64,000 bases of DNA from Bog-950 sp964615305 (GCA_964615305.1 CAZTNA010000017.1:1-64000); one strand, 5' to 3'. Positions 51,372 to 61,458 are shown, counted from the first letter of the stretch. Notes: generated by a model from the sequence alone, not told the origin. Numbers and translations are program-made.

Positions 51372-52844
51372 TCATCTTCTAATTAAGACTCTGAAATCAT
51401 TAGCGTCCTTTCCTTTCTTTAGAAGAGAATCTTTTAAATGCTTGATTGAGTTAATTTGAAAGAAAGAATCGGTTGTTGTGTTCTGTCTGTAAACAAAATA
51501 GGAAAAAGTAGAATCAACTACTAATCGAGTTAGTACCACCGGAGTAAATTCTTCGTAATTGCTGAATTTTTTCATTCCCGGATAATGTGGATAATACAAA
51601 TCTGTTTTAGGTGTGTTTGAAAGTATTCTAAACCCGGAAAAACTGAAATCGTTAGAATGATAAAACACCTTTTGATTTGGTTTTCGTTGATGGCTCAACC
51701 ATTCTGCTGCTATAACAGTTCCATTTGTATCACCTAAACTTTTAGATATATCGTTGAATTGAACAACTGATTGCTTGAGAAGCAATATTGAAATTATGGC
51801 AATTAAACTTAAGCGAAACAATGCTATCTGGTTACTTATGTTCAATATTGCCAATGACAGATACGGCAATAGAATTATTAATGATACTGAGAAGTAACGC
51901 CATGCCGGCTCTGTTTCAAACCGAAGGACTTTCCATGTTATTAAGAAAAGTAGAAACAAACCAGTGAATAAATAAGGCAGCTCTATTTTTTTCTTGATTC
52001 CGATGTAAACTCCATAAAACAGGAAGGGGAGTAGCCAAAGCGGGAGTACTCGCTCCCACTTCATCCCATTAATAACGTGCATCCATTTATCGTTTATTGC
52101 AGCGTAGGCAAATCTTACTTCTTTGTCGCTCATCACTAAGCCGTGAATCAGATTGCCTGTAGTAGTATAACTTATTAGTATATAAAATGCAATACTTAGC
52201 ACATTTAAGCAGCCATATACAACAACAAGCCGAATGCCTTTGCCATAGTAAAGTAAGTTGAAAGTTAGCAGTGCTGAAATTATCCAGCCTTCAAAACGAA
52301 TTAAACTACAGCAGTTTAAAAAGATTGAAGAAGCAACTAAGTAACTCATTACCCCTTTTTCAATAAACATATAGAAACACCATATTGCCGCAAGGGCAAA
52401 AAATACAAAAGGCACTTCAGTCATACTTAAAACTGAGTATTTAATATGAAACGGATTTACAGCCAGCAAAAGACATGCAAGTAAGGCCACAGCGGTGTTA
52501 AACCTTTTTTTAGATATGGAAAACAGTAACGGAAAACTCAGTAAACTACAGAGTAAAGTTACAGCCGTGGAACTTTGCCAAATTGATACATTGAGTAGGT
52601 AAGTAGGAAAACCTATTAGGGCAAAATGAAAAGGTAGCCATATTAACCCGCCCGGAAGTAAATATGGATCTTGTGCCCATTCCCAAGCCATTTCTAAACG
52701 GCTCATAGCATCACCATCACTTACCATTAGTGGCAGCTCAAAAGCATACAGAAAACGGAGTGATGCAGCTAACACTAATATGACATTGAAGCATAACCAT
52801 GGATTCTTTGCAATGAAGTTTTCCGCCTGTTCAAGTTGCTTCAT
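51372..52844 (-). CDS. GT-C membrane glycosyltransferase (PMT_2/GT39-like)
   Basis: A 490-residue protein with about 12 hydrophobic segments. The first extracytoplasmic loop begins LPLMVSDGDAMSRLEMAWEW, with acidic residues at the position of the catalytic Asp of GT-C enzymes, and the last ~90 residues form a soluble C-terminal domain. These transferases use a lipid-linked sugar at the outer face of the inner membrane. The GT2 enzyme at 15778-16488 could make such a donor, but the genes are 35 kb apart. The family subclass is uncertain. Confidence 0.82.
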   Translation of the reverse strand: MKQLEQAENFIAKNPWLCFNVILVLAASLRFLYAFELPLMVSDGDAMSRLEMAWEWAQDPYLLPGGLIWLPFHFALIGFPTYLLNVSIWQSSTAVTLLCSLLSFPLLFSISKKRFNTAVALLACLLLAVNPFHIKYSVLSMTEVPFVFFALAAIWCFYMFIEKGVMSYLVASSIFLNCCSLIRFEGWIISALLTFNLLYYGKGIRLVVVYGCLNVLSIAFYILISYTTTGNLIHGLVMSDKEVRFAYAAINDKWMHVINGMKWERVLPLWLLPFLFYGVYIGIKKKIELPYLFTGLFLLFLITWKVLRFETEPAWRYFSVSLIILLPYLSLAILNISNQIALFRLSLIAIISILLLKQSVVQFNDISKSLGDTNGTVIAAEWLSHQRKPNQKVFYHSNDFSFSGFRILSNTPKTDLYYPHYPGMKKFSNYEEFTPVVLTRLVVDSTFSYFVYRQNTTTDSFFQINSIKHLKDSLLKKGKDANDFRVLIRR

Positions 52845-52987
52845 ATTTTGATTTTAGCGTGCATAAGTATAAGTAACTAAGTCAGTTTAGTTGTTGTTCA
52901 AGTAAATAAGTAAGAAGTTGTCAGATATACAACGGCATATTAGTGTGAACTATGGCTGAGGTTTTGCTAATCTGTTATTTTTGTCCC

Positions 52988-54763
52988 ATGAGCATAGAGC
53001 AACATCTAAAACAGTTAACCTGCGAAATTTTTAAGAGTGATTTCAATGTAGAAATTGGCCAAGAAACAGTTACGGTAAACATAACCAAGAAAGAACACGA
53101 AGGTGATTTTACTATTGTTGTGTTTCCGCTTATTAAATTTTCAAAAAACACACCTGAGCAAACAGCAAACATATTAGGCAACAGACTTCAGCAAAGCAGC
53201 GGTATTGTGGCCTCCTTTAATGTTATAAAAGGATTTTTAAACCTCGAGCTTACCGATACTTACTGGTTAACCAAGTTGCAGGAAATTTCTGAAAATGCAC
53301 ATTTCGGTCAGTTTCCTCCCAATAACAAAAAAGTGGTGATTGAGTATGGCGGACCTAACACAAACAAGCCACTCCACATTGGGCACGTACGCAATATGCT
53401 TCTTGGTTTTTCGATGAGTGAAATTTTGAAAGCAGCAGGATATAGTGTAACAAAAGTAAACATATACAACGACAGAGGCATTGCTATTTGTAAAAGTATG
53501 GTGGCCTATTTGCGTTATGGTAATGATTCTACACCTGAAAGCTCTGGTGTTAAAGGCGATCATTTTGTGGGAGATTGGTACGTAAGATGGAATACAGAAG
53601 CCAAAAAGGAGTTAGAAGGAATTTCCGGATTAAAAGGTGAATTTGATCAGGATCAGAAGCTTACTTCTATTTTTAAAGAAACCCAAGAAATGTTGTTGAA
53701 GTGGGAGAATGGCGATAAAAACACGATTGACCTTTGGAACACCATGAATGGCTGGGTGTATAAAGGTTTTAATCAAACGTTTCAGATCATTGGTGTTGAC
53801 TTTCAAAAAGACTACTATGAAAGTGAAACTTACAAACTTGGTAAAGATATTGTGGATGAAGGGCTTTCTAAAAGTGTTTTTTATAAACGAACTGATGGAG
53901 CTGTGGCTGTTGATTTAACGCCAGATGGTTTAGATGAAAAAGTTTTGTTGCGAGGTGATGGAACAGCAATATATATTACACAAGACTTAGGTACAGCCCA
54001 ACTACGATTCGAAGAATTTGGTATGGAGAAGATGATTTATGTTGTAGCTAATGAACAGGATTATCATTTCAAAGTATTGAAATTAGCATTACAGAAACTC
54101 GGAAAAAAATGGGCCGATGGAATTTATCATCTAAGTTATGCTTTGGTGGAATCACCAACCGGCAGATTTAAAAGCCGCGAAGGAAAAACTGCTGATGCAG
54201 ATGATTTGATTAATGAAGTATTGAGAATAGCAGAAGTAAAAACGAAAGAGTTAGGCAAGATTGAAGGATTTACGGATCAAGAAGCTAAAGCTCTTTACCG
54301 TACCATTGGATTAGGTGCGCTTAAGTATTTTGTGTTACGTGTTAACCCTTTCCGTAAAATAATTTTTAATCCGGAAGAGAGCATAGATTTTCACGGTCAC
54401 ACCGGACCATTTATACAATATACATATGCACGCATTTGTGCGATAGCAAGAAAAGCTGAAGCCACGATACTATCAATAGATAAAAAATTAAACTTAGTAA
54501 GTTGTGAACGTGAGTTGACTATTCAGTTGAGTGAATATGAAAATGTGTTACGAACAGCGGCTGACAAATATGACCCTAGTGAGTTAGCAAATTATGTTTA
54601 CAACGTAGCAAAATTGTATAATCGTTTTTATCACGAGTGTCCAATACTCACAGCTTCGACCGCAGCAGAGAAGGAATTCCGGATTGCACTTTCAAAGCAA
54701 ACTGGGGTGGTAATTAAAATGGGAATGAATTTGTTGGGAATTGAAGTACCGGAAAAGATGTAG
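52988..54763 (+). CDS. argS: Arginyl-tRNA synthetase
   Basis: ArgS charges tRNA-Arg. I start at ATG 52988 (product 591 residues), which opens into the ArgS N-terminal domain; ATG 52952 would add 12 hydrophobic residues. The class I signature is LHIGHVRN (129-136), after GGPNTNKP. The KMSKS-equivalent is RFKSREGKTADADDLI. The Add1-type N-terminus and DALR anticodon-binding C-terminus (YARICAIARKAE, ENVLRTAADKYDPSELANYVYNVAKLYNRFYH) are complete. It converges on the gene at 54773. Confidence 0.96.
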   Translation: MSIEQHLKQLTCEIFKSDFNVEIGQETVTVNITKKEHEGDFTIVVFPLIKFSKNTPEQTANILGNRLQQSSGIVASFNVIKGFLNLELTDTYWLTKLQEISENAHFGQFPPNNKKVVIEYGGPNTNKPLHIGHVRNMLLGFSMSEILKAAGYSVTKVNIYNDRGIAICKSMVAYLRYGNDSTPESSGVKGDHFVGDWYVRWNTEAKKELEGISGLKGEFDQDQKLTSIFKETQEMLLKWENGDKNTIDLWNTMNGWVYKGFNQTFQIIGVDFQKDYYESETYKLGKDIVDEGLSKSVFYKRTDGAVAVDLTPDGLDEKVLLRGDGTAIYITQDLGTAQLRFEEFGMEKMIYVVANEQDYHFKVLKLALQKLGKKWADGIYHLSYALVESPTGRFKSREGKTADADDLINEVLRIAEVKTKELGKIEGFTDQEAKALYRTIGLGALKYFVLRVNPFRKIIFNPEESIDFHGHTGPFIQYTYARICAIARKAEATILSIDKKLNLVSCERELTIQLSEYENVLRTAADKYDPSELANYVYNVAKLYNRFYHECPILTASTAAEKEFRIALSKQTGVVIKMGMNLLGIEVPEKM

Positions 54764-54772
54764 AACTTGATG

Positions 54773-57523
54773 TTACCTGATAAGTACAATATCTTTTGAC
54801 ACAGTATTGATTTTACCAGGAGTTAGGCTACTGCTGAAGGTTACGGTACAAACATAGCTTCCTGAAGGTTGTATGTTACCCTTGTAATTTCCATCCCAAG
54901 TACTGTTACCTTTTGCATAATAAACTACTTCGCCCCAACGGTTATAAATACGCATTTCTATTACCTCTGCAAACTTCAATGGGAAGATTTGAAAAAGATC
55001 GTTGTTGCCATCGTTGTTTGGAGTAAACCCATCCGGAATCTTTACATCCGGTAAGAGCAACTCAATTTCGAAGCATGCGGAGGCCGTACAGCTATTTTGA
55101 TCTGTAGCTGTTACACAATACGTAGTGGTAACTTGCGGTGTGGCAATTGGGTTTTTAATATTAGTAGCAGTTAACCCATCTCCAGGTGACCAAGAGTAAA
55201 AGTATGAACTGCCGCTAGCGCTTAATTGTACTGATTGCCCTAACAGAATGCTAGTATCAGGAACAGCAGTAATTTGAGTTTGCACCCAAGGGACATCAAC
55301 CTGCACTGACGCAGTTGCCGTACAAAAGTTTACATCAGTAACCGTAACAGTAAAGGTCTGCGCAGACGAAACAGAAGGCGTAATAGAATTTACAGTTTCT
55401 CCGGTACTCCAGTTGAATTTGGCTCCGTTAGTACTGTTGATACTTAACACTACTATGCTACCCGAGCAAACCAGAGTATCGCAGCAAACCATCAATGTTG
55501 GATTTATATTATTAGTGCTAACAGAAACAGTTGAGCTCCCGGAGCACCCATTTATGTCAGTGGCTGTTACCGAAAAAAGTTGAGGAAAAAGTATGTGTTG
55601 AGAAACAACTGCGTTGGTTTCTCCTGAGCTCCATTGATAACTTAAACTCTGATTTGAAATGGCAGATAAAGAAACAGTTGCTCCAGCACATACTGTAGTA
55701 TCGCAACATACAGTAAAAGGTATATTGTTATTGCTAATTGTAGCCGATACCGATTCAGATGTTGAGCAATTATTTTCATTAGTTATTGTAACCGTAAAAG
55801 TTTGTGATGATGAAACAGATTGAGAGATAGATGAAGTGGTTTGTCCACTACTCCACGAGTATGTGAAATTACCTATGGGCACTGCAGTGCTGAAATTAAC
55901 TATACCACCCGCGCAAAGTGTAGTGTCGCAACAAACACTAACACTATCAATACCGTTTAATACCGTTACGTGAAGTGTTTCGCTGTAGGTGCATCCTCGT
56001 TGATCAGATACAACAATTAAAAAATCGGTACTCGTACTTGTTGTTTCTGTAATACTAGAATTTGTACTTCCATTACTCCATAGGAAGGTAGGAGGAAACG
56101 TAGCTGTGCCACTTGCTGTAAGTGTTACAGGAACGTTAGGGCAAACAGTAGTATCACAACAAGCATCAGCCGTTAGCTGGATAAAGGGCGTGTCCGCGAA
56201 TGGGATTTCTAAGTTAAACAAGGTTGCACCGTTGTTTCCACGTAATGCGCCATTGGTTGCTCCGAATGGGCAAAAGCCCGGTGCAAGAGCATAGGTTTGA
56301 TGTCCTGGTAGTCCACCTGTATCAACTAGATTAATACTTCCAGGTAATGATGTGCTCTTTAGCCATAATACTCCACCTGCACCTCCACCGCCCGGACCAA
56401 AACAAAAATCCGGATCATTCCCATTATTTAAATTTCCCCCTTTTCCTCCAACTAAATCAATAATAAGCGAGCCTACAAAATTATCTACAGATAAAAGTAT
56501 AGTACCTGCTGCTCCGCCTCCACCTGCAGCATCGCTTTTGGCCTTTACAAAAACTGAATCGCCACCGGCTTTTATTTGTTTGCCGTTTCCAACTAAAGTT
56601 CCTGCTAAAATTATCACTAAGCCACCGCCATTAGCACCGGGTGATCCTTGTGTGTTGTTCTCATCACCGGAACCTCCTCCGCCACCCATAAAAATTCTAT
56701 TTTCGGTATTGTTGTACAAAAGCGCTGTTCCACCTTCACCTGCTCCCGGACCGGGGCAAGAAAAATTAGAAACTCCTGTTCTTGTTCCTCCTTTACCTCC
56801 AGCCCCATAGTTGCTACCACCGCCACCGCCTGTGTTATGATCGTTTCCACCACCACCACCACTGCCATTTTTCCCTCTGCCAAAAGCTTGAGCTGAGTTA
56901 GCCACTCCCTCCCCTTTTAAAGCACCACAATCGGATGTAGGGCATGAAAATGCAGTAGCCCCACCAATACCATTATTAAAACACACTGCATCATTAGTTA
57001 GAGGTGCACCTCTGAACCCCTTACCTTTTACACTTATAGAATCGTTTAGAATGAGCGAATCAGCTTGCAGAAGCACTATTCCACCACTATAGCCATCCCA
57101 TACTTTCGGTTTTAAGGCTGAATCAACATAAGCCGTTTGATAACGTGGAAGAGAAACTATCTGCACTTGCCCGGTAACTTCATAACTACGCTTAATAGCA
57201 TAAGTAAATTCTATATCGTTTCCGTTTATTGAAGCTATTGTATTGAACTCATAATTACCACATCCGCGGTAGTTAGTAATGTCGCCATAAGACGGGTCGT
57301 TGGCGGTGCTAATTTCTGCACCTCTCATTTGTATCATTAACACTTGTTCCCCAACAGCAAATCCACTTACGTTATCTACAGTAACTACGTTAGTACAAAA
57401 ATTAATATTGGAAACCGATCCATAAGAATTAATAATGCCACCAATGTGGCTTGTTTGTGCATATGTAAATGTGGCCGCGCATACATAGAGGATGAAAAAA
57501 CAAAAACGGAGGCAAGGTTTCAT
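54773..57523 (-). CDS. Gly-rich, CCDT-repeat secreted protein with T9SS type B domain
   Basis: The 916-residue product has a signal peptide (~1-22, ending TYAQ). Residues ~215-385 are extremely glycine-rich, with GGGGG runs alternating with polar turns (compare the polyglycine-II bundles of glycine-rich receptor domains). Residues ~455-740 hold four Ig-like units, each starting C-C-D-[TL]-x-x-C (C455, C531, C606, C680; spacing 76, 75 and 74) with another Cys late in the unit (C511, C586, C660, C734). The tail (DGFTPNNDGNNDLFQIFPL ... VIEMRIYNRWGEVVYY) is a type B/CHU_C sorting domain. Surface anchoring by T9SS is expected. Confidence 0.9.
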   Translation of the reverse strand: MKPCLRFCFFILYVCAATFTYAQTSHIGGIINSYGSVSNINFCTNVVTVDNVSGFAVGEQVLMIQMRGAEISTANDPSYGDITNYRGCGNYEFNTIASINGNDIEFTYAIKRSYEVTGQVQIVSLPRYQTAYVDSALKPKVWDGYSGGIVLLQADSLILNDSISVKGKGFRGAPLTNDAVCFNNGIGGATAFSCPTSDCGALKGEGVANSAQAFGRGKNGSGGGGGNDHNTGGGGGSNYGAGGKGGTRTGVSNFSCPGPGAGEGGTALLYNNTENRIFMGGGGGSGDENNTQGSPGANGGGLVIILAGTLVGNGKQIKAGGDSVFVKAKSDAAGGGGAAGTILLSVDNFVGSLIIDLVGGKGGNLNNGNDPDFCFGPGGGGAGGVLWLKSTSLPGSINLVDTGGLPGHQTYALAPGFCPFGATNGALRGNNGATLFNLEIPFADTPFIQLTADACCDTTVCPNVPVTLTASGTATFPPTFLWSNGSTNSSITETTSTSTDFLIVVSDQRGCTYSETLHVTVLNGIDSVSVCCDTTLCAGGIVNFSTAVPIGNFTYSWSSGQTTSSISQSVSSSQTFTVTITNENNCSTSESVSATISNNNIPFTVCCDTTVCAGATVSLSAISNQSLSYQWSSGETNAVVSQHILFPQLFSVTATDINGCSGSSTVSVSTNNINPTLMVCCDTLVCSGSIVVLSINSTNGAKFNWSTGETVNSITPSVSSAQTFTVTVTDVNFCTATASVQVDVPWVQTQITAVPDTSILLGQSVQLSASGSSYFYSWSPGDGLTATNIKNPIATPQVTTTYCVTATDQNSCTASACFEIELLLPDVKIPDGFTPNNDGNNDLFQIFPLKFAEVIEMRIYNRWGEVVYYAKGNSTWDGNYKGNIQPSGSYVCTVTFSSSLTPGKINTVSKDIVLIR

Positions 57524-57674
57524 AAATTAATAGGTGCAAAATATATGCATAAAGCAAACAAACTTATCAAAAAGCATATTTAGTTGTGCAGAACATCAAC
57601 TAAATATCCAAGAATATCAACTTGTATAATAAATTCATGTGCTTTGCGTTTATTAGCATCTAAAATTAAGTCCT

Positions 57675-58739
57675 TTGATTCGTGCTGTTTTACTTTTAAG
57701 TGTACTTTGTAGTTCGATTTTTTGCCGGGCACAAATAGGTGGTAACTCTACTTATAAGTTTTTGTCATTGTCTCCTGATGCACGTGTAACATCATTGGGC
57801 GGTACTAACATTTCTATACTTGACCATGATGTAAACACATTTTTTGTAAATCCTGCTTCGCTAAACCGAAGGGCGAATACACAGGCATCATTTGGAACTG
57901 TAGTTTACCCCGGAGGGGTTAATTTCGGGAACGTAGCGTATGGCAGACGTTTCGATAAAGTGCCGGGTAGTTTTGGTTTTGGTCTTCAGTATATAGCTTA
58001 CGGTAAGTTTAAAGAAACTGATGAAGCGGCTAATATAATTGGGAATTTTAGTGCTGGCGAAATGTGCTTATATGCCGGTTATGGTTATCAGTTTGGAAAA
58101 TTGTTTTCAGTAGGGGCAAATGCAAAGTTTGTTTACTCGCAACTGGGGGCATACAGTTCTGTTGGTTTAGCAACAGATTTGGCTGTGATGATCAATGATA
58201 CTGCACATAATGTTACGGCAAGTATAGTAGCAAAAAACTTAGGTGGGCAATTAAAAACATATAATAAAGGTGTTCGCGAAAATGCTCCGTTTGATTTACA
58301 AGCAGGCCTGTCATTTGGCTTTAAAGGTGTTCCGTTTCGGATACATGCTACTTTTCATCACTTAACTCAATGGGACATTCGCTACGACAACCCGGCAGAT
58401 GCGGTAAATGATGAGTTATTTTCGGATAGTAGTGATGCTAAACCCAAGAAATATATAGCCGATAAACTTTTCAGGCATGTGATAATTGGAGTAGAGTTCA
58501 ACATTAAAAAGATTGTGCGGCTAGATGTTGCTTATAACCATTTGCGTCAGCAAGAGTTAAAGCTGGCTACAAAACGAGGAGTTCCCGGTCTATCATTCGG
58601 TATAGGGGTTCGCATCCGTCAGTTCGATTTTAGTTATGGATTTCAACCTTTGGCACAAGGTCAGGTAATGAACCACTTTACCTTTACTGTTTACACAGCC
58701 GGTTTTGTGAAGAAAAAGGTTGCTAAGCCTGAACCGTGA
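57675..58739 (+). CDS. porQ: Type IX secretion system protein PorQ
   Basis: A 354-residue outer-membrane protein with a signal peptide and the PorQ start IGGNSTYKFLSLSPDARVTSLGGTNIS. The body has amphipathic strands of a PorV/PorQ-like barrel. In Porphyromonas, PorQ binds PorZ and belongs to the attachment complex that processes type A cargo. The start is TTG: a TAA stop lies 9 nt upstream in frame, and the TTG gives a complete signal peptide. Its stop abuts that of the convergent cyclase gene (TGATCA at 58737-58742). Confidence 0.9.
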   Translation: MIRAVLLLSVLCSSIFCRAQIGGNSTYKFLSLSPDARVTSLGGTNISILDHDVNTFFVNPASLNRRANTQASFGTVVYPGGVNFGNVAYGRRFDKVPGSFGFGLQYIAYGKFKETDEAANIIGNFSAGEMCLYAGYGYQFGKLFSVGANAKFVYSQLGAYSSVGLATDLAVMINDTAHNVTASIVAKNLGGQLKTYNKGVRENAPFDLQAGLSFGFKGVPFRIHATFHHLTQWDIRYDNPADAVNDELFSDSSDAKPKKYIADKLFRHVIIGVEFNIKKIVRLDVAYNHLRQQELKLATKRGVPGLSFGIGVRIRQFDFSYGFQPLAQGQVMNHFTFTVYTAGFVKKKVAKPEP

Positions 58740-60590
58740 TCAACCCACAAAATACATATCCATATCGCCTTTATTTTTTGCAGCGAGTTTTCCCCTGTAA
58801 CTACAAGTAAAGTTTTGCTTTATCAAATCAAATGTATCTCCGGACACATTTATCTTTCCCGGCTCGCCATTTTGTTCCATTCGCGCGGCAGTATTTACCG
58901 CATCACCCCATATATCGTATTCAAATTTTGTTTTGCCAACAATGCCCGCAATAACAGGCCCTGAATGTATGCCCCATCTAAATTCAAAAAATGGTAAACC
59001 TGCGTTTGTTCGTTTTGTATTTTCAACTTGAACTGTGTTACGCATTTCTATGGCAGCTTCAACCATCAGTGTAGCATGTTGCGCGATAGTATTGGGCAAT
59101 CCGCTTACGCATAAGTAAGCATCTCCTATAGTTTTTATTTTCTCAATGTTGTGTCGTTGGGCAATGTCATCAAAAATTACAAAATAAGTGTCAAGCAGTT
59201 CAACAACTTCATCCGGAGATAGACGTTCGCTGTGTTTTGTAAAACTTTTAATGTCGGCAAACATAACCGATACAGAACTAAAGTGCTGTGCTTTAACCTT
59301 GCCGTTATGTTTCAATTCAAAGGCTATTTCCTCGGGTAAGATGTTTAAAAGAAGTTTTTCGGATTTTCGTTTTTCTATAGTTAAATCTTCCAGCACATCT
59401 TTAAGTTCAATATTCTTCAGTTTGTGAATTTCTGCCTCTTTTTCTTTCTTCTCAACTTCGTACTTGGTTTTTAATTTGTTGATAATAACTGTATTTTCTG
59501 TGTTGCGTTGTTGGGTTTTTAGTTTTTCATATTGTTTAAAGTAGTTGAAAGCTGCACCTATACAGTTCTTCTTTTCGTATAACTCAGATAAGTAGAGGTA
59601 AAGTTTGTAAACACCCTGCTTATGATCGGTTGCTTCAAAACCTTGTAATGAAGCTAATAAATGCTCTTCTGCAAGAGAAAGGTTTCCTAACAGTAGTTCG
59701 GTTCTGCCTAAATTCATTCTTATTGTTTGTAAATCTACTTGATGATTCGATTCAATAGAAAGGCGAAGGCATTCAGTAAAGTTATCTCTTGCCTTTTCAT
59801 AGTCGTGCAATTCTAGATAGGCTTCGCCCAAATTATTTCTTGCTACCCTTTTTCCGGCTATGTAACTATGCTCTTCGCTAAGCTGTAAACACTCTTCAAA
59901 GTAGGATATTGCTTTATTGAAATTTTCTATTTTGAGTAAAGCAGTAGCAATATTGTTGAGCGATTGTATTCTTTGCTGGTAGTTACAAGTGTTATCTAAC
60001 AGCATTAATGCAATTTCGAAACTTTTTAGGGCTGTTTGGTATTCCCCTTGAGCATAATGTAAACTTCCAATGTTTTGATGCGTTAGAGACATTCTATTTT
60101 TGTCATTCAACTTTTCTGATAATTCTAGGGACCGATAGTACGACTCAATGGCCTTTGAATAATTAAGCTGACGTTGATACACTATTCCCATGTTTTCGAA
60201 AGTTGCTGATAAACTTCGTTCATCATTCAGCTCCTTTTTGATTTCTGCTGCCGCTTCAAAGTGTTTCAGTGCTTCTGCGTATTGCGAAAGTTCAACATAA
60301 ATTATTCCAATATTGTTTAACTCTACAGACTCTCCTTTTTTATCTGGCAGTAATCTTTTTGCCGCTAGCGACATAGAATACCACTGCAGAGCATCGGTAA
60401 AATTTTCCGACTCATACAATAAACCTGCTGTTAAATGGTACATGTCACTTTGTTCGGCTGAAGTGGCTATAGAAGTAGCCGTCTTGCAAGTCTCTATTGC
60501 CAACAAACAGGCGCTTTTTTTGTCGGAAACAGCCAGTTTTTTTATAGCTGATAGTCTTTCTGGTATAGACATGGGCACAAAATTTTCCAT
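58740..60590 (-). CDS. Cytoplasmic TPR-containing class III adenylate cyclase
   Basis: The 616-residue product has no signal or membrane segment. About eight TPR units fill ~40-340 (e.g. LNNIGIIYVELSQYAEALKHF, MGIVYQRQLNYSKAIESYY), followed by a coiled linker with LLLNILPEEIAFELK and a class III cyclase domain. Metal Asp is in VMFADIKSFT and GDAYLC; Lys in KIKTIGDAYL and Asp in EYDIWGD predict ATP use; N and R are in VNTAARM. TPRs likely bind a partner that controls cAMP output. It shares the linker motif with the membrane cyclase at 38324-39841. It diverges from a lipoprotein gene at 60643. Confidence 0.92.
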   Translation of the reverse strand: MENFVPMSIPERLSAIKKLAVSDKKSACLLAIETCKTATSIATSAEQSDMYHLTAGLLYESENFTDALQWYSMSLAAKRLLPDKKGESVELNNIGIIYVELSQYAEALKHFEAAAEIKKELNDERSLSATFENMGIVYQRQLNYSKAIESYYRSLELSEKLNDKNRMSLTHQNIGSLHYAQGEYQTALKSFEIALMLLDNTCNYQQRIQSLNNIATALLKIENFNKAISYFEECLQLSEEHSYIAGKRVARNNLGEAYLELHDYEKARDNFTECLRLSIESNHQVDLQTIRMNLGRTELLLGNLSLAEEHLLASLQGFEATDHKQGVYKLYLYLSELYEKKNCIGAAFNYFKQYEKLKTQQRNTENTVIINKLKTKYEVEKKEKEAEIHKLKNIELKDVLEDLTIEKRKSEKLLLNILPEEIAFELKHNGKVKAQHFSSVSVMFADIKSFTKHSERLSPDEVVELLDTYFVIFDDIAQRHNIEKIKTIGDAYLCVSGLPNTIAQHATLMVEAAIEMRNTVQVENTKRTNAGLPFFEFRWGIHSGPVIAGIVGKTKFEYDIWGDAVNTAARMEQNGEPGKINVSGDTFDLIKQNFTCSYRGKLAAKNKGDMDMYFVG

Positions 60591-60642
60591 AAATTATTTC
60601 GTAATTAGAATTTTATACCTACATTGTAACAAAACAATTGAT

Positions 60643-61410
60643 ATGAAAAAACATTCCCAAAACTTACAACACCGCGTAGCTTTTTACATGCTGGCAATCT
60701 TTACTTCAGTAGCTTTTGTTTCTTGCGAAAAAAACAAAACTAATAATTCTGACACTACTGCTTTGAGCGTAGATGTATTAAAAAATGACGAGCAAATTGA
60801 AGAGGAATTCTTCACTAATCGAGATACAATTCGCCTGCCGCTGCCAGAAATTAAAGAAGCCATTGTTTTCAATGGGTTTGTAGTCGAGGACTCCAAACCG
60901 CCAGCTCTGCCATATACAGTTAAAGCCTATGATAGTAGGAATGATTCTGTTACAGCAACTATTACGGCAGATTTAGGGAAATACGCTTTTAAGGCTACTT
61001 CAAATTTCTTGTATCCTATTAAAGTAGTTGTTGACAAACCAGGTAAAGTACTTGAAGTTGCAGTGCTTGATAAAGCACCCGGTGCTGGAGCTCAAGGGCC
61101 CGATTTTAACCTTGTAACAACAGGAGCTTCGAGTGCGCCATCGTCAACTAAACATTACTTAAAAGTTAAGGTGGCAAACAGTTTAGGAACAGCTATAAGT
61201 AGTTATAAGGTGGGGTATCAAACCGATATTTACGGTGATAGGGCTACCGAATTCACATCAAGCACAGGAGAGAAGCAATTTAGGTTTCTTGAGGCTACTG
61301 CCAATACGTTTAATGTTTACCTTGGTGGTTCTTCAATTCCATCACTTACTTTTAACAAGGTGGGTATATCACGTTCCGCCAGAATACACACACAGTTTAT
61401 TGTGCCATAG
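60643..61410 (+). CDS. Lipoprotein of unknown function
   Basis: A 255-residue protein starting at ATG 60643, where a lipoprotein signal begins (AFVSCEKN, Cys about residue 25). Upstream in-frame extension (to 60313) is only the reverse of the neighbouring cyclase gene and is not used. The mature part is beta-rich with repeated strands and an Ala/Ser/Pro-rich stretch (PGAGAQGPDFN). No known family. It diverges from the cyclase (52 nt between starts) and precedes the kinase gene by 48 nt. Confidence 0.78.
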   Translation: MKKHSQNLQHRVAFYMLAIFTSVAFVSCEKNKTNNSDTTALSVDVLKNDEQIEEEFFTNRDTIRLPLPEIKEAIVFNGFVVEDSKPPALPYTVKAYDSRNDSVTATITADLGKYAFKATSNFLYPIKVVVDKPGKVLEVAVLDKAPGAGAQGPDFNLVTTGASSAPSSTKHYLKVKVANSLGTAISSYKVGYQTDIYGDRATEFTSSTGEKQFRFLEATANTFNVYLGGSSIPSLTFNKVGISRSARIHTQFIVP

Positions 61411-61458
61411 CGTTCTATAGGATATATAGTTTTACCTGCAAAATTTTAATCTCGCAGG

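Noticed and set aside
56352..56810. 152-codon proline-rich plus-strand frame
   Set aside because: Antisense shadow of the glycine-rich region of the minus-strand T9SS gene; Pro/Gly complementarity explains it.
60313..60642. N-terminal extension of the lipoprotein gene at 60643
   Set aside because: The extension is the reverse of the cyclase gene; the lipoprotein signal starts at 60643.
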